The notes: generated from the sequence alone by a model not told the origin. Shown: positions 27,422 to 37,613, counted from the first letter of the stretch. The stretch: 64,000 bases of DNA from Treponema sp. (GCA_014804005.1 JAAVAP010000011.1:15304-79303), one strand, 5' to 3'. Translations and numbers: made by a program.

Positions 27422-29836
27422 ATGAGTGATTATCTTGATATAAATAATGAAGAATTGCTAAAGGACTTCTTTACTGAAGCGGAGCAACAGGTAGAGACTC
27501 TCGAAAGCAATGTGCTTGTAATAGAAAACGATCCCACGAATCATGAGGCGATTGACGAAATATTTCGCGCGGCTCATACTTTGAAAGGCGGTTCTGCCAC
27601 CGTGGAAATGTCGGAAATCACGACTTTTACTCATGCCGTTGAGGACGTGCTTGATGAGGTTCGTTCCGACAGAATTTCCGTAAACGAAGATATTGTTGAC
27701 GTTCTTTTAAAATCAATAGATGTTATTTCCGCGATGTTGGAGCAGCGCGCGAATGGCTCGATTTATCAGGAAGATGTTACGCCCATTCTAAACCGATTGC
27801 ACGCGCTGCTTCCTGAAGGTGGCGAAAAGAAAAAGAAGTCTTCTCCGCCGCCGCAGTCTGCGCCAAAGCCTGTCGCGCCTCCGCCGCAGCCAGTCGCTGC
27901 CGCCGCGCCTTCTTCGGCTTCTTCATCTTCGCTTTCTGCGGACGAATATCGCGAATTGAAAGAAAGTTTGCAAGGCTCGCAAAAACTTTATTGCATTGAC
28001 GTTCGGTTCGACGAAAGCAATCCGATGAATTCCGTCGGCGGAATCCAAGTTTTCGCGGCGTTGAAAGCCTGCGGCACGGTTTTGAAAACGGTTCCAGATT
28101 TCGACGCGCTTTATGAAGATGAGTTTTATCCGAAAGTTTTGTATTATTTGGCAAGTAGCCAAGAGCCTTCTGCGATTGAAGACGTGGCGTTCTTGGACGA
28201 TGTCACTTTGAGTACGGATTGCCAATTAGTGAACGCGCCGAGTGGTAACGGAAGTGCGAGCGCGCCAAATCCTGCCGTCGCGCTGCAGCCGGCTCCTGCC
28301 GTGCAACCTGCGCCTCAGGCGGCTTCTCAAGAAACGGTTGCTCCCGCTCCCGCAGCTCAAGCATCTGCCGCTTCGTCCGAAAAAACTGAAAAACCTGCTC
28401 CCGCAAAAGAAAGCGCGCCCGCGAAAGCCGCTTCGGGAACGCACATTCAGCAGGGCACTGTTTTGCGCGTGGATTCGAAGCGCATCGATTACCTTTTGAA
28501 TTTGGTTTCGGAAACGGTTATTACAAAAGCCACGTTCAGCCAATACGCGCTTCAGCTCAATGACATACAGTTGCGTTTGCAGACGATTACCAACGCTTCC
28601 AAAGATAAATTCCGAAAGCTTTTGGATGAACTTTCCGTATGCTTTGAGCAGGTTAAAAACGGGGCTTCGATACAGGAAGTTTCCGACAAGGTGCGTCAAG
28701 ATTATTCCGAAATGCTCTCGATTTTCGATCCGTTCGGGCAGGAAATAAAAGATTTGAACGTGAAATTCCGTTCTTCGACGCAAAGTCTCAGCCAAGTCGT
28801 CAGCGACATGCAGGAAGGCGTTATGAAAATCCGAATGGTTCCGATTGGACAGATTTTCAACCGTTTCCCGCGAGTCGTTCGCGATTTGCAGCGCGATCTC
28901 AAGAAAAAAGTCAATCTCGTCATTGAAGGTGAAGACACGGAATTGGACAAGACCGTCGTCGATGATTTGCTTGATCCTGTAATGCACTGCGTTCGAAATT
29001 CCGTTGACCACGGAATTGAAGCACCGGACGTTCGCGCGTCGGCTGGCAAAGACGAAACTGGTACGCTTTTGTTGAAGGCCTCAAACGAAGGCAACCAAAT
29101 TGTGATTCAGATTGTGGACGATGGCGCGGGGATCAACGTGGAAAAAGTCCGCAACAAGGCTATTTCGAAAGGTTTGCTTCACCCGGACAAGATACTCACC
29201 GACCAAGAAGCGTATAATTTGATTTTCGCGCCGGGATTTTCTACGGCGGATAAGATTTCGAATGTTTCGGGGCGCGGCGTAGGACTTGATGTCGTAAAGA
29301 CAATGATTGAAAAGCTCAAGGGAACTGTTTCGGTTTCTTCGGGATTGGGAAAAGGCACGACGTTTACAATCAAATTGCCGCTTACGCTTGCCATCATTCA
29401 GGGACTTTTGGTGCGCGTCGGTCGCCAGATTTACTCGATTCCGATCACTTCTGTTATCGAAAGCCAGCGCGTTTTGCAGGAAGAGATCAAGACTATCGAC
29501 AACTACGAAGTTATGAACGTGCGCAACGAAGTCATAAGCGTTTTGCGCCTTAGCCGCCTTTTCCACATAAAAAGCACGAACAACGACAAATATTGCTTTG
29601 TCGTCATCGTTGGAACGCAGGAAAAGAAAATCGGCGTGATGGTGGATTCGCTCATTGGCGAAGAAGATGTCGTAATCAAGCCGTTGAACGATCAGTTCAC
29701 GAATTCCCCGGGAATTGCGGGCGCGTCCATTTTGGGCGATGGTTCGGTTTCTTTGATTATCGACGTGAGCCAGCTTTTGGAATTGGGCGTTCAGCAGGAA
29801 CTCAGCGCGCAGCAGATTAACACAAAGAGGGCATAA
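27422..29836 (+). CDS. cheA: chemotaxis histidine kinase CheA
   Basis: HPt 'FRAAHTLKGGSATVEM', HATPase 'VRNSVDHGIEAPDVRASAGK', 'GRGVGLDVVKTMIEKLKG', C-terminal CheW-like domain. Confidence 0.96.
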   Translation: MSDYLDINNEELLKDFFTEAEQQVETLESNVLVIENDPTNHEAIDEIFRAAHTLKGGSATVEMSEITTFTHAVEDVLDEVRSDRISVNEDIVDVLLKSIDVISAMLEQRANGSIYQEDVTPILNRLHALLPEGGEKKKKSSPPPQSAPKPVAPPPQPVAAAAPSSASSSSLSADEYRELKESLQGSQKLYCIDVRFDESNPMNSVGGIQVFAALKACGTVLKTVPDFDALYEDEFYPKVLYYLASSQEPSAIEDVAFLDDVTLSTDCQLVNAPSGNGSASAPNPAVALQPAPAVQPAPQAASQETVAPAPAAQASAASSEKTEKPAPAKESAPAKAASGTHIQQGTVLRVDSKRIDYLLNLVSETVITKATFSQYALQLNDIQLRLQTITNASKDKFRKLLDELSVCFEQVKNGASIQEVSDKVRQDYSEMLSIFDPFGQEIKDLNVKFRSSTQSLSQVVSDMQEGVMKIRMVPIGQIFNRFPRVVRDLQRDLKKKVNLVIEGEDTELDKTVVDDLLDPVMHCVRNSVDHGIEAPDVRASAGKDETGTLLLKASNEGNQIVIQIVDDGAGINVEKVRNKAISKGLLHPDKILTDQEAYNLIFAPGFSTADKISNVSGRGVGLDVVKTMIEKLKGTVSVSSGLGKGTTFTIKLPLTLAIIQGLLVRVGRQIYSIPITSVIESQRVLQEEIKTIDNYEVMNVRNEVISVLRLSRLFHIKSTNNDKYCFVVIVGTQEKKIGVMVDSLIGEEDVVIKPLNDQFTNSPGIAGASILGDGSVSLIIDVSQLLELGVQQELSAQQINTKRA

Positions 29837-29838
29837 AT

Positions 29839-31287
29839 ATGGAAAGTTTGGCAGTAAAAGATCAAGAGACCGATATTCAAGACCAAATGCTGGACGAAGA
29901 AAGCGAAAATGTCGTCGTCGCCGATTTTCGCATGGTGACTTTTTCGTTGGCGGGCAAAGATTATGCCATTGACATAATGCATGTCAAGGAAATCGCCAAG
30001 GCCAGCCGTTTTACTTATGTTCCAAACACAATGCCTTTTGTGATTGGCGTGTACAATCTTCGCGGCGAAATTATTCCGATTATTGATTTGCGGAAATTCT
30101 TCGGAATTGAAGTTCCGCCTCGCACGGAAGATCAGCTTGAAAATATGCTGATTATCACGGTGGAAGAACATGTTTTTGGCTTTGTCGTTGACAAAATTGA
30201 CCGTGTCGTCGGCGTTCAAAAAAGCACGATTCAACCGCCGCATCCGATTTTTGGCGACATCAACATAAAATTCATTTATGGAATCGTCGAATACGAAAAG
30301 CATCTGTTCGTTTTGCTTGACATTGCGCGGATTTTCAACCAAAAGATTTCGGACGATGACCGTGCCGAGGCCGATCGCGCCGCAGTCGAGCGTGAGTACG
30401 GCGTTGCTCATTCGGACAATGACGCTCCCGCCGCTCCGCAATATTCTCAAGAGCCGGTGTACAAAGAAGATGTGGCTGCCCAGTCTTCCGCGCCAGCAAG
30501 CGAAGAAAGCGCAGCGTCGCAAGCCGCTTCTCCCGCAGTGGAAGACACTTCTGCCACGGATAAAAAATTTATATGCGACGGACTTGCGCAGTTCAAGAAA
30601 TTTTATATTTCAGATGTGAATCGCGCTTGGTTTGACGGTCGCTTCAATGATTGGGCCGCTTCGCGAAAAGGCGCTTCCGTGCAATTGCAAAGCGAGGCCG
30701 AAGCCGATGAATTCCTTTCGACATTTTGGTCGAGCAATTCGGGTGCGTTTTGGAAAAAAGATTACGCAGACGCGCTTTTCAATATTTTGCCGGAAAACAA
30801 TGCAAAACAGATTCTCGTGTGGAATCCGGGCTGTGGAAAAGGCTATGAATCTTTCAGCTTGGCATGCGTTCTTAAAAAACGCTATCCTTCTTCCAAGATT
30901 CGAATTTATGCGCACGAAACGGATTTGCTCAATATTTCAAATGCGCCGCTTCTTACCGTTCCGATTGATGATGCGCAAGGTTGGCTTTCGCCGTATGTGC
31001 AAAAAAGCGTTACGGGCGAATACACCTTTACACAAGAAATAAAAGATATTATAATGTTTGAGTATCACGACATTACCAACTCGAACGCGTTGCCAATGAC
31101 GGATATAATTTTTGCTCGCGATGTGGTTTCGCTGTTTACGCCGGATGCTCAAAAAAATGTCCTTGCGGATTTTGAAGAAAAACTCAAGGGCAACGGAATT
31201 TTGTTCCTCGGCGAAAACGAAAGTGTTGGAACGGGAACAAGTTGGGGTGAAAGGACAGAAGGGTCTTTGACGTATTTCAATAAATAA
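29839..31287 (+). CDS. cheW: CheW with C-terminal CheR-like domain
   Basis: N-terminal CheW 'VIGVYNLRGEIIPIIDLRKFFG'; C-terminal methyltransferase-like fold 'ILVWNPGCGKGYESFSLACVL', 'DIIFARDVVSLFTPDAQKNVL'. Confidence 0.9.
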   Translation: MESLAVKDQETDIQDQMLDEESENVVVADFRMVTFSLAGKDYAIDIMHVKEIAKASRFTYVPNTMPFVIGVYNLRGEIIPIIDLRKFFGIEVPPRTEDQLENMLIITVEEHVFGFVVDKIDRVVGVQKSTIQPPHPIFGDINIKFIYGIVEYEKHLFVLLDIARIFNQKISDDDRAEADRAAVEREYGVAHSDNDAPAAPQYSQEPVYKEDVAAQSSAPASEESAASQAASPAVEDTSATDKKFICDGLAQFKKFYISDVNRAWFDGRFNDWAASRKGASVQLQSEAEADEFLSTFWSSNSGAFWKKDYADALFNILPENNAKQILVWNPGCGKGYESFSLACVLKKRYPSSKIRIYAHETDLLNISNAPLLTVPIDDAQGWLSPYVQKSVTGEYTFTQEIKDIIMFEYHDITNSNALPMTDIIFARDVVSLFTPDAQKNVLADFEEKLKGNGILFLGENESVGTGTSWGERTEGSLTYFNK

Positions 31288-31300
31288 CAAGGAGAAAATT

Positions 31301-31786
31301 ATGAGAGTTGAGTATATCAACCCATTCGTTGAGACTTCCTACAGGGTTCTAAAGGAAGTGCTTGGTGGAATCGATGTGAAACGTGGCGAGCTTTCATTGA
31401 AATCGGTAGCGATGCCTGTGATGGGCGTTGCGGCTTTGGTGGGACTTGCCGGCGATGTCGAGGGGCGTGTTCTTTTTGACATGTCTTTTCAGACTGCGCT
31501 CAATGTGGCTTCAAAAATGAACGGAGAAACGATTACGCAGTTTGATGATTTGGCAAAAGCCACAATCAGCGAGCTTGCTAATTTGATTACGGCTCAGGCA
31601 GTGACGAAGCTCCATGATTTGGGCTTCAAATTCGACCTCACTCCGCCGACATTGTTCGCTGGTGAAAAAATGGAAATTGCGGCATTGCCAGGTTCCGCAC
31701 AAAATGTAGAGGCTCTCATTGTTCCTCTGATTTCTGAGTGCGGAGAGATTGAATTGAATGTTGCCATTCGCGAACGCGCCGAATAG
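31301..31786 (+). CDS. cheX: chemotaxis phosphatase CheX
   Basis: 'INPFVETSYRVLKEVLG', 'ATISELANLITAQAVTKL'; position in che operon. Confidence 0.92.
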   Translation: MRVEYINPFVETSYRVLKEVLGGIDVKRGELSLKSVAMPVMGVAALVGLAGDVEGRVLFDMSFQTALNVASKMNGETITQFDDLAKATISELANLITAQAVTKLHDLGFKFDLTPPTLFAGEKMEIAALPGSAQNVEALIVPLISECGEIELNVAIRERAE

Positions 31787-31803
31787 GTAAAAGGGAGACA
31801 AAT

Positions 31804-32238
31804 ATGAAGACTAAAGGCGATTTTCCTACAATCAATGAGCGTCCGCCCGAGGGCCTTAAAGATGACGGCACGAAATTCCGTGTCCTTGTAGTTGATGATT
31901 CTATGTTCGTCGCAAAGCAGATTGGGCAGATTCTGACCAGCGAAGGCTATGAAGTTGTGGCCACTGCCGCCGACGGAAAAGAAGGCGTTGACAAGTACAA
32001 GGAATTGTGCCCGAACGTTGACTTGGTTACGATGGACATCACGATGCCGCGCATGGACGGAATCACCGCCCTTGAGCAGATTATGGCTTTCGACAAAAAT
32101 GCGCGCGTCGTAATGGTGAGTGCTTTGGGAAAAGAAGAGTTGGTGAAAAAATCTCTTCTCTTGGGCGCGAAGAACTACATCATCAAGCCTCTTGACCGCA
32201 AAAAAGTTTTGGAAAGAATTGGCGCGGTGCTGAAATAG
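31804..32238 (+). CDS. cheY: chemotaxis response regulator CheY
   Basis: Receiver domain 'VLVVDDSMFVAKQIGQIL', 'VDLVTMDITMPRMDG', 'IIKPLDRKKVLE'. Confidence 0.95.
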   Translation: MKTKGDFPTINERPPEGLKDDGTKFRVLVVDDSMFVAKQIGQILTSEGYEVVATAADGKEGVDKYKELCPNVDLVTMDITMPRMDGITALEQIMAFDKNARVVMVSALGKEELVKKSLLLGAKNYIIKPLDRKKVLERIGAVLK

Positions 32239-32324
32239 TTTTTGCCTCAATATTGCGTTTTGCTTTCAAAAACTCCAAAACAGGGGAATTGCTTTTGCAA
32301 TGCCTCTGTTTTTGTGTTTGTGCG

Positions 32325-32723
32325 CTATGCTTTCCCGAGTAGCCGGCTAATGTCCTTCGCGGAGTACGGGCTTTTGTAATTTGGCTCGCACAAGTGCTTT
32401 TGACTCCACAGCATCATCTGCGTGAGAATCGGGACAAAACTTTTTCCCGTGACGGTGAGCGAGTATTCAACCTTCGGCGGAATTTCAGGGTACACCTTGC
32501 GAAGAATGAATCCGTCGTCTTCAAGTTCGCGCAATTGTTTGGTGAGCGTCGATTGAGTGATGCCGTCTATTCGGCGCAAAAGTTCGCTGAATCGCAACGT
32601 TTCGTCAAGCGCGATGTACCATAAAATCAAAAATTTCCATTTTCCACCGAGCACCGACTGCAAGATACTCATCGGAACGCAGTGAGCCATTACTTCCCGC
32701 TTTAAGAATTTTTTTCCCGCCAT
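32325..32723 (-). CDS. HxlR-family transcriptional regulator
   Basis: 'LGGKWKFLILWYIALDETLRFSELLRRIDGITQSTLTKQLRELEDDGFILRKVYPEIPPKVEYSLT'. Confidence 0.93.
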   Translation of the reverse strand: MAGKKFLKREVMAHCVPMSILQSVLGGKWKFLILWYIALDETLRFSELLRRIDGITQSTLTKQLRELEDDGFILRKVYPEIPPKVEYSLTVTGKSFVPILTQMMLWSQKHLCEPNYKSPYSAKDISRLLGKA

Positions 32724-32881
32724 ATTATCCTCGCTTTGTTTGTGCAGTATCTTTTTAGTACTAATACTAAATAATTACAGTTCTTGATTTTTAATACCTT
32801 CCATAATTATATTATAAGAAAATGCAAAAAAATGCAACTCATTTAAAGGAGTATGGCAAAAGTATTGCAAAAGGAGGTTTT

Positions 32882-33766
32882 ATGCATTTTACGGGAACAA
32901 TTTGGCGGCCGCCTTATGAGGCTTGGTCGGCTTTGTTGCAAGTGACGGCGGGCTGCACGCATCATCAGTGCAAATTCTGCACTCTTTATGATGACGTGCC
33001 GTTTAAATTCAAAATATCGAAGGAATTTGAAATTGTGGAAGATCTTCGGGAATTGAACGAGCTTGTGCCTGGCGCAACACGCCTGTTTCTCACTGGCGCA
33101 AATCCTTTCGTACTGTCATCAGAAAAACTCAGACGAATCGCGTTTATTGCAAAGCAACATTTTCCAAAATTGAAAACGCTCGGCTGTTTTGCGAGGATCA
33201 CTGACATTGCGTCAAAGAGCATTGAAGAGCTGAAGCAACTGCGAAGCGCGGGCTACAATGGAATCACGATTGGCGTGGAAACTGGCGATGATGATGCGCT
33301 CGCGTTCATGCGAAAAGGATATGCGTCCGCGGATATTTTGGAGCAATGCCGCAAACTCGATGAGGCCGCGATTGACTACAACTTTTTTTATTTGACAGGA
33401 ATAAGCGGAAAAGGAAATGGCGAGCGTGGCGCGGAACGAACGCTTGCGGTTTTCAATCAACTTCAGCCGAAAATTGTCGGCGCGTCAATGTTAACGGTTT
33501 GCGCCAAATCGGAATTGTATGCTGAAATCCAAAACGGAAATTGGGCGGAAGAAAGCGAAACTGAAAAATACCGTGAGTTGAGGACGCTTGTGGAAGGGCT
33601 TTCAATTCCGACGCATTTTGCCGCGCTTGGCGCATCGAACGCCGTTCAACTGCACGGTAATCTTCCGCATGATCGTGCCGAACTTATTTCGGAAATTGAT
33701 GGCATATTGCGAAAGTTCAGCGAAGAGGAACTTTCGGATTATCGAAAAAATTTGCGGCATTTGTAG
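32882..33766 (+). CDS. radical SAM protein
   Basis: CTHHQCKFCTLY cluster motif; AAGGAGG SD before ATG 32882. Confidence 0.88.
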   Translation: MHFTGTIWRPPYEAWSALLQVTAGCTHHQCKFCTLYDDVPFKFKISKEFEIVEDLRELNELVPGATRLFLTGANPFVLSSEKLRRIAFIAKQHFPKLKTLGCFARITDIASKSIEELKQLRSAGYNGITIGVETGDDDALAFMRKGYASADILEQCRKLDEAAIDYNFFYLTGISGKGNGERGAERTLAVFNQLQPKIVGASMLTVCAKSELYAEIQNGNWAEESETEKYRELRTLVEGLSIPTHFAALGASNAVQLHGNLPHDRAELISEIDGILRKFSEEELSDYRKNLRHL

Positions 33767-33773
33767 GAAGCAG

Positions 33774-33858
33774 GGGGTGTTGCGGGGGATTCCCCCGCAG
33801 AGGGGGTAGCGGAAGACCGCGCGAGCGGGCTGGAGTGAGGGGGAGACTTCCCCCTCAA
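33774..33858. repeat. GC-rich multi-hairpin intergenic element
   Basis: GCGGGGGattCCCCCGC and GGGGGAgacTTCCCCC stems between convergent genes. Confidence 0.6.
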
Positions 33859-33877
33859 GATTTTTCAGCGTGATTTT

Positions 33878-35572
33878 CTAGAATTCCTGCTTGACGTTTT
33901 TCACGTCGATGCCTTTGTCGTTTTCACGGATTTCTACGCGGCGGATTTTTCCGCTGATTGTCTTTGGCAGTTCCTCGACGAATTCGATTATGCGCGGGCA
34001 TTTGTACAGCGCGGTTTCGTGCTTCACAAAATCGAAGAGTTCCACTTCCAATTCGTGGCTTGCGGAAAAGCCTGGCGAAAGTACAATCGTCGCTTTGACT
34101 GCTTGGCCGCGCTTTTCGTCCGGAATTCCTGTGACGGCGCATTCCATGACGGCGGGATGTTGCTGCAAAACCGATTCCACTTCGAACGGGCTGATTCTGT
34201 AGCCGGAAGATTTTATGATGTCGTCCTTGCGCCCCACGAACCAAACGTAGCCGTCCTTGTCCATGTAAACAGTGTCGCCGGTGTGGTACACGCCCATGTC
34301 GAATGCGTTGGCGGTGAGAACGACGTCGTGGTAATATCCCGAAAGCAATCCGAACGGATGACCGTCTTTCAAGTGAATGACGAGTTCTCCGACTTCGCCT
34401 GTCGGAACCGGCTTTCCGCTCGCGTTCACTACTTCCACATCATAAGCCGGGGAGGGGCGACCCATAGAGCCTGGGCGTACAACTGCGTCCATAAAGTTTC
34501 CGCAGATGATTGCCGATTCGGTTTGACCGTAGCCTTCGTAGATTTTCTTTCCGGTTTGTTCTAGGAATTTGTTGTAGACTTCGCCGTTCAAAGCTTCGCC
34601 CGCCGTGGAGAATCTTTCCACGCATCCGATGTCGTATTTGGACAAATCTTGCCGAATCAAATATCGGTATACGGTGGGAGGGGCGCAAAATGTCGTTATT
34701 CCGTATTGTGAAATTTTCTGGAGCATTTTGTCCGGCTTGAAGCTGTTCATGTCATAAACGAAAAGAGCCGTTCCTGCAATCCATTGTCCGTAAAGTTTGC
34801 CCCAGGTGGATTTCGCCCAGCCAGTTTCCGCCACCGTGAGATGCAAGCCATTGTCAACGACGCAGTGCCAATATTTCGCCGTTATGATGTGCCCGATCGG
34901 ATAAAGGAAATTTTGCAAAACCATTTTCGGATAGCCCGAAGTTCCCGAAGTAAAATAAAGCAGCATCGGGTCTTCGTTTTGGGTAGCGGCTTCTCCGACA
35001 GGTCGTGGGAATTCCGGAGCGCATTTTTTCACTTCGTCATGGAAGTTGATCCAGCCTTCGCGCGGCGTGCCAACAGTTACGAGTTTTTTTACTGTCGGCG
35101 AGTTTGGAAGTGCCTTTTCGATTTCGCTTTGAACCGCAGGATTGTCATAAGAAATTATCATTTTGATTTGCGCGGCGTTTGTGCGGTATTCGATGTCCTT
35201 TTGCAAAAGCTGGTCTGTGGCTGGAACTGCGATCGCGCCGATTCGGCACAATGCCATCATCGCCCACCACCATTCGTAGCGGCGGCGCAGAATCAGCATA
35301 ACAGTGTCGCCTTTTTTGATTCCTTGCGAAGCCAAAAAATACGCGGTGCGTTTCGAGTCCGCCGAAATGTCTTCAAAAGTCCAAGAATGTTCTTCGCCGT
35401 TGTCGTCGCACCAAACAAGCGCGCGCTTGCCAGGCTCTGTAATCGTGTAGCGGTCAACGATGTCATAGGCGAAATTGAAATTGCGCGGAGCCTTCAATCG
35501 GCAATGCGCCTTCAAATCTTCGTAAGAAGTGAATTCTCTGTCTTCGACTAAAAATTCTTGATAAAGTGCCAT
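33878..35572 (-). CDS. AMP-dependent acyl-CoA synthetase (medium-chain-like)
   Basis: 'LLYFTSGTSGYPKMV', 'YGQTESAIICG', 'YHTGDTVYMDKDGYVWFVGRKDDIIKSSGYRISPFEVE'. Confidence 0.92.
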   Translation of the reverse strand: MALYQEFLVEDREFTSYEDLKAHCRLKAPRNFNFAYDIVDRYTITEPGKRALVWCDDNGEEHSWTFEDISADSKRTAYFLASQGIKKGDTVMLILRRRYEWWWAMMALCRIGAIAVPATDQLLQKDIEYRTNAAQIKMIISYDNPAVQSEIEKALPNSPTVKKLVTVGTPREGWINFHDEVKKCAPEFPRPVGEAATQNEDPMLLYFTSGTSGYPKMVLQNFLYPIGHIITAKYWHCVVDNGLHLTVAETGWAKSTWGKLYGQWIAGTALFVYDMNSFKPDKMLQKISQYGITTFCAPPTVYRYLIRQDLSKYDIGCVERFSTAGEALNGEVYNKFLEQTGKKIYEGYGQTESAIICGNFMDAVVRPGSMGRPSPAYDVEVVNASGKPVPTGEVGELVIHLKDGHPFGLLSGYYHDVVLTANAFDMGVYHTGDTVYMDKDGYVWFVGRKDDIIKSSGYRISPFEVESVLQQHPAVMECAVTGIPDEKRGQAVKATIVLSPGFSASHELEVELFDFVKHETALYKCPRIIEFVEELPKTISGKIRRVEIRENDKGIDVKNVKQEF

Positions 35573-35757
35573 TTTAACCTCTCTTTATTATCCTCTGGTA
35601 TGTTACAAATTAGACGAGAAAAAATCAAGTTTGTTGCAACTTTTTCTGAAAAAACTCAAGTTTGTTGCAAACGAATTGTTTTATGAATTCGTTTGCTTTC
35701 AAATTCTGTTCGTGAAACTCGCAGGTTTTTCGTTCAGGAAAAAATTGTGCTTGATTT

Positions 35758-36528
35758 TTATCGTTGCAATTCGTACAAAATTATGCTTGCGCTTTGCGCG
35801 ACGTTCAGGCTTTCTATTGGCGCGACGTTTCCGCTTCGTGCGCCGCAATGCGGAATCGCGATTGTCTCGTCGCACATCGCGCGAACTTCTTGGCTGATTC
35901 CGTTTTCTTCGTTGCCCAAAATTATCAGCGCGCCGTTTCCTTGGCAAAGGCTTTGCAATTTGCTCGCTGGAGTTTTTGCGTTTGCGGCAGTTCCGATGCG
36001 AATCATTTTTCCTTGAATCGCCTGCAACAATGCCGGAATCGATTTGACGGAAAAAATATCGACGAATTCCATTCCGCCTTGCGCCACGCGGTACGAACTC
36101 GTGGTGATTGAACTTTGCGATTCATCTTCGGGAATGACGATGTTTTTCATTCCAAAAAAAGCCGCGCTTCGAACGATCGCGCCCAAGTTGTTCGCGTTGC
36201 CAACTCTGTCCAGCAAAAGGGCGCTTTCTTTTTTCGCAATCCATTCGTCAACGATGTCCGTGTTGAGCCGCTGAATTTCCGGCGCTTCAATCATCGCCAC
36301 AACGCCCTGATGATGCACCGTTCCGGAAAGCCGTTCAAGTTCGATTGGATCGCGCACTTGATTGTAAGGCGCTTTCCACTGGCTGAGTTTTTTGCACAAA
36401 CCGCCGAAAAGCGGAGCGCGTTCTGCCGTAAAATACAAGCGCGTGATTCGTTCAGGATTTTTTTTCTCGAGCGATTTTACCGCCGCGAATCCGCAGACGG
36501 CAAGTTCATTGTTAAGTTTGTTTTTCAT
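35758..36528 (-). CDS. TrmH/SpoU-family RNA methyltransferase
   Basis: 'LLLDRVGNANNLGAIVRSAAFFG', 'ILGNEENGIS', 'IPHCGARSGNVAPIESLNVAQSASIILYE'. Confidence 0.88.
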   Translation of the reverse strand: MKNKLNNELAVCGFAAVKSLEKKNPERITRLYFTAERAPLFGGLCKKLSQWKAPYNQVRDPIELERLSGTVHHQGVVAMIEAPEIQRLNTDIVDEWIAKKESALLLDRVGNANNLGAIVRSAAFFGMKNIVIPEDESQSSITTSSYRVAQGGMEFVDIFSVKSIPALLQAIQGKMIRIGTAANAKTPASKLQSLCQGNGALIILGNEENGISQEVRAMCDETIAIPHCGARSGNVAPIESLNVAQSASIILYELQR

Positions 36529-36549
36529 TTTAAATTCCTTTGATTAAAT

Positions 36550-37530
36550 TTAATTTACGACATTCGTCGGATTTCCAGTCAAAAAATTTTTTACGTTTTC
36601 AACTGCGATTTGCAAAAGCCGCGAGCGAGTTTCTTTTGCCGCCCACGCCACGTGCGGAGTGATGACGCAATTCGGTGCGCCAAAAAGCGGGCACTCTCGC
36701 GACATCGGCTCTTCGCACAAAACGTCTGCCGCAAAGCCCGCAAGTTTTTTTGAATCGAGCGCGTTTCGGACGGCTGCTTCGTCAACAAGCGCGCCTCGCG
36801 CCGTGTTTATCAAAATCGCGCCAGTTTGCATTTTTGCGAGCGCAGCGGCATTTATGATTTCGCGCGTTTCTTCGGTGAGAGGGCAGTGCAAAGAAATGAT
36901 TTGGCTTTGCGCAAAAAGTTCGTCCTTTGATACGGCTCGAACTTTTTCTTCTGGCTCTGCGCAATTTGAGTTGAATAAATCAATTTTTTGTTGTGAGCGA
37001 GTTTGCGCCAAAACTTTCATTCCGAATGAAATTGCGATTTTCGCCACGCGCTGCCCGATGCTTCCGAAACCGACGATGCCAAAAGTTTTTCCGGAAATTT
37101 CTGTGAGCGGATGCGTCCAATAGCAAAAATCTTTGCTCGCGCACCAATCGCCTTTTTGCACCGAAAGATTGTGCTCGTGAATCCCATTCGTCAATTCAAA
37201 AAGCAGCGCGAAGGTCGCTTGCGCCACCGCCATCGTGCTGTATGAAGGAATGTTCGTAACCGTGATGCCTAGTTCCCGCGCGGCATTTATGTCGATGACA
37301 TTGTAGCCAGTCGCAAACACGCCGATGTATTTCAAGTTTTTGCATTGCGAAAGAATTTCTTTTGAAAGCACAACTTTGTTCAAAAAAACTATGTCGGCAT
37401 CTTTTATTCGCTGCAAAACCAATTCGGGCGGAGTGCGCTCGAAAATTTCAAGCGTGCCGAATTGCCGAAAAATGTCATAATCCAAATCGCCAGGATTGAG
37501 CGCGTGTCCGTCAAGAATAACAAGTTTCAT
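36550..37530 (-). CDS. D-2-hydroxyacid dehydrogenase
   Basis: NAD-binding 'FGIVGFGSIGQRVAKIAISFGMKVLA'; 'LINTARGALVDEAAV'; 'CVITPHVAW'. Confidence 0.92.
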   Translation of the reverse strand: MKLVILDGHALNPGDLDYDIFRQFGTLEIFERTPPELVLQRIKDADIVFLNKVVLSKEILSQCKNLKYIGVFATGYNVIDINAARELGITVTNIPSYSTMAVAQATFALLFELTNGIHEHNLSVQKGDWCASKDFCYWTHPLTEISGKTFGIVGFGSIGQRVAKIAISFGMKVLAQTRSQQKIDLFNSNCAEPEEKVRAVSKDELFAQSQIISLHCPLTEETREIINAAALAKMQTGAILINTARGALVDEAAVRNALDSKKLAGFAADVLCEEPMSRECPLFGAPNCVITPHVAWAAKETRSRLLQIAVENVKNFLTGNPTNVVN

Positions 37531-37613
37531 AATAATAGTATAAAATAATGCGATGATAAAATCAACATACCTTGATGCAAATCAAGTTTTGTGGCAAAAT
37601 GAGGAACAAAAAA

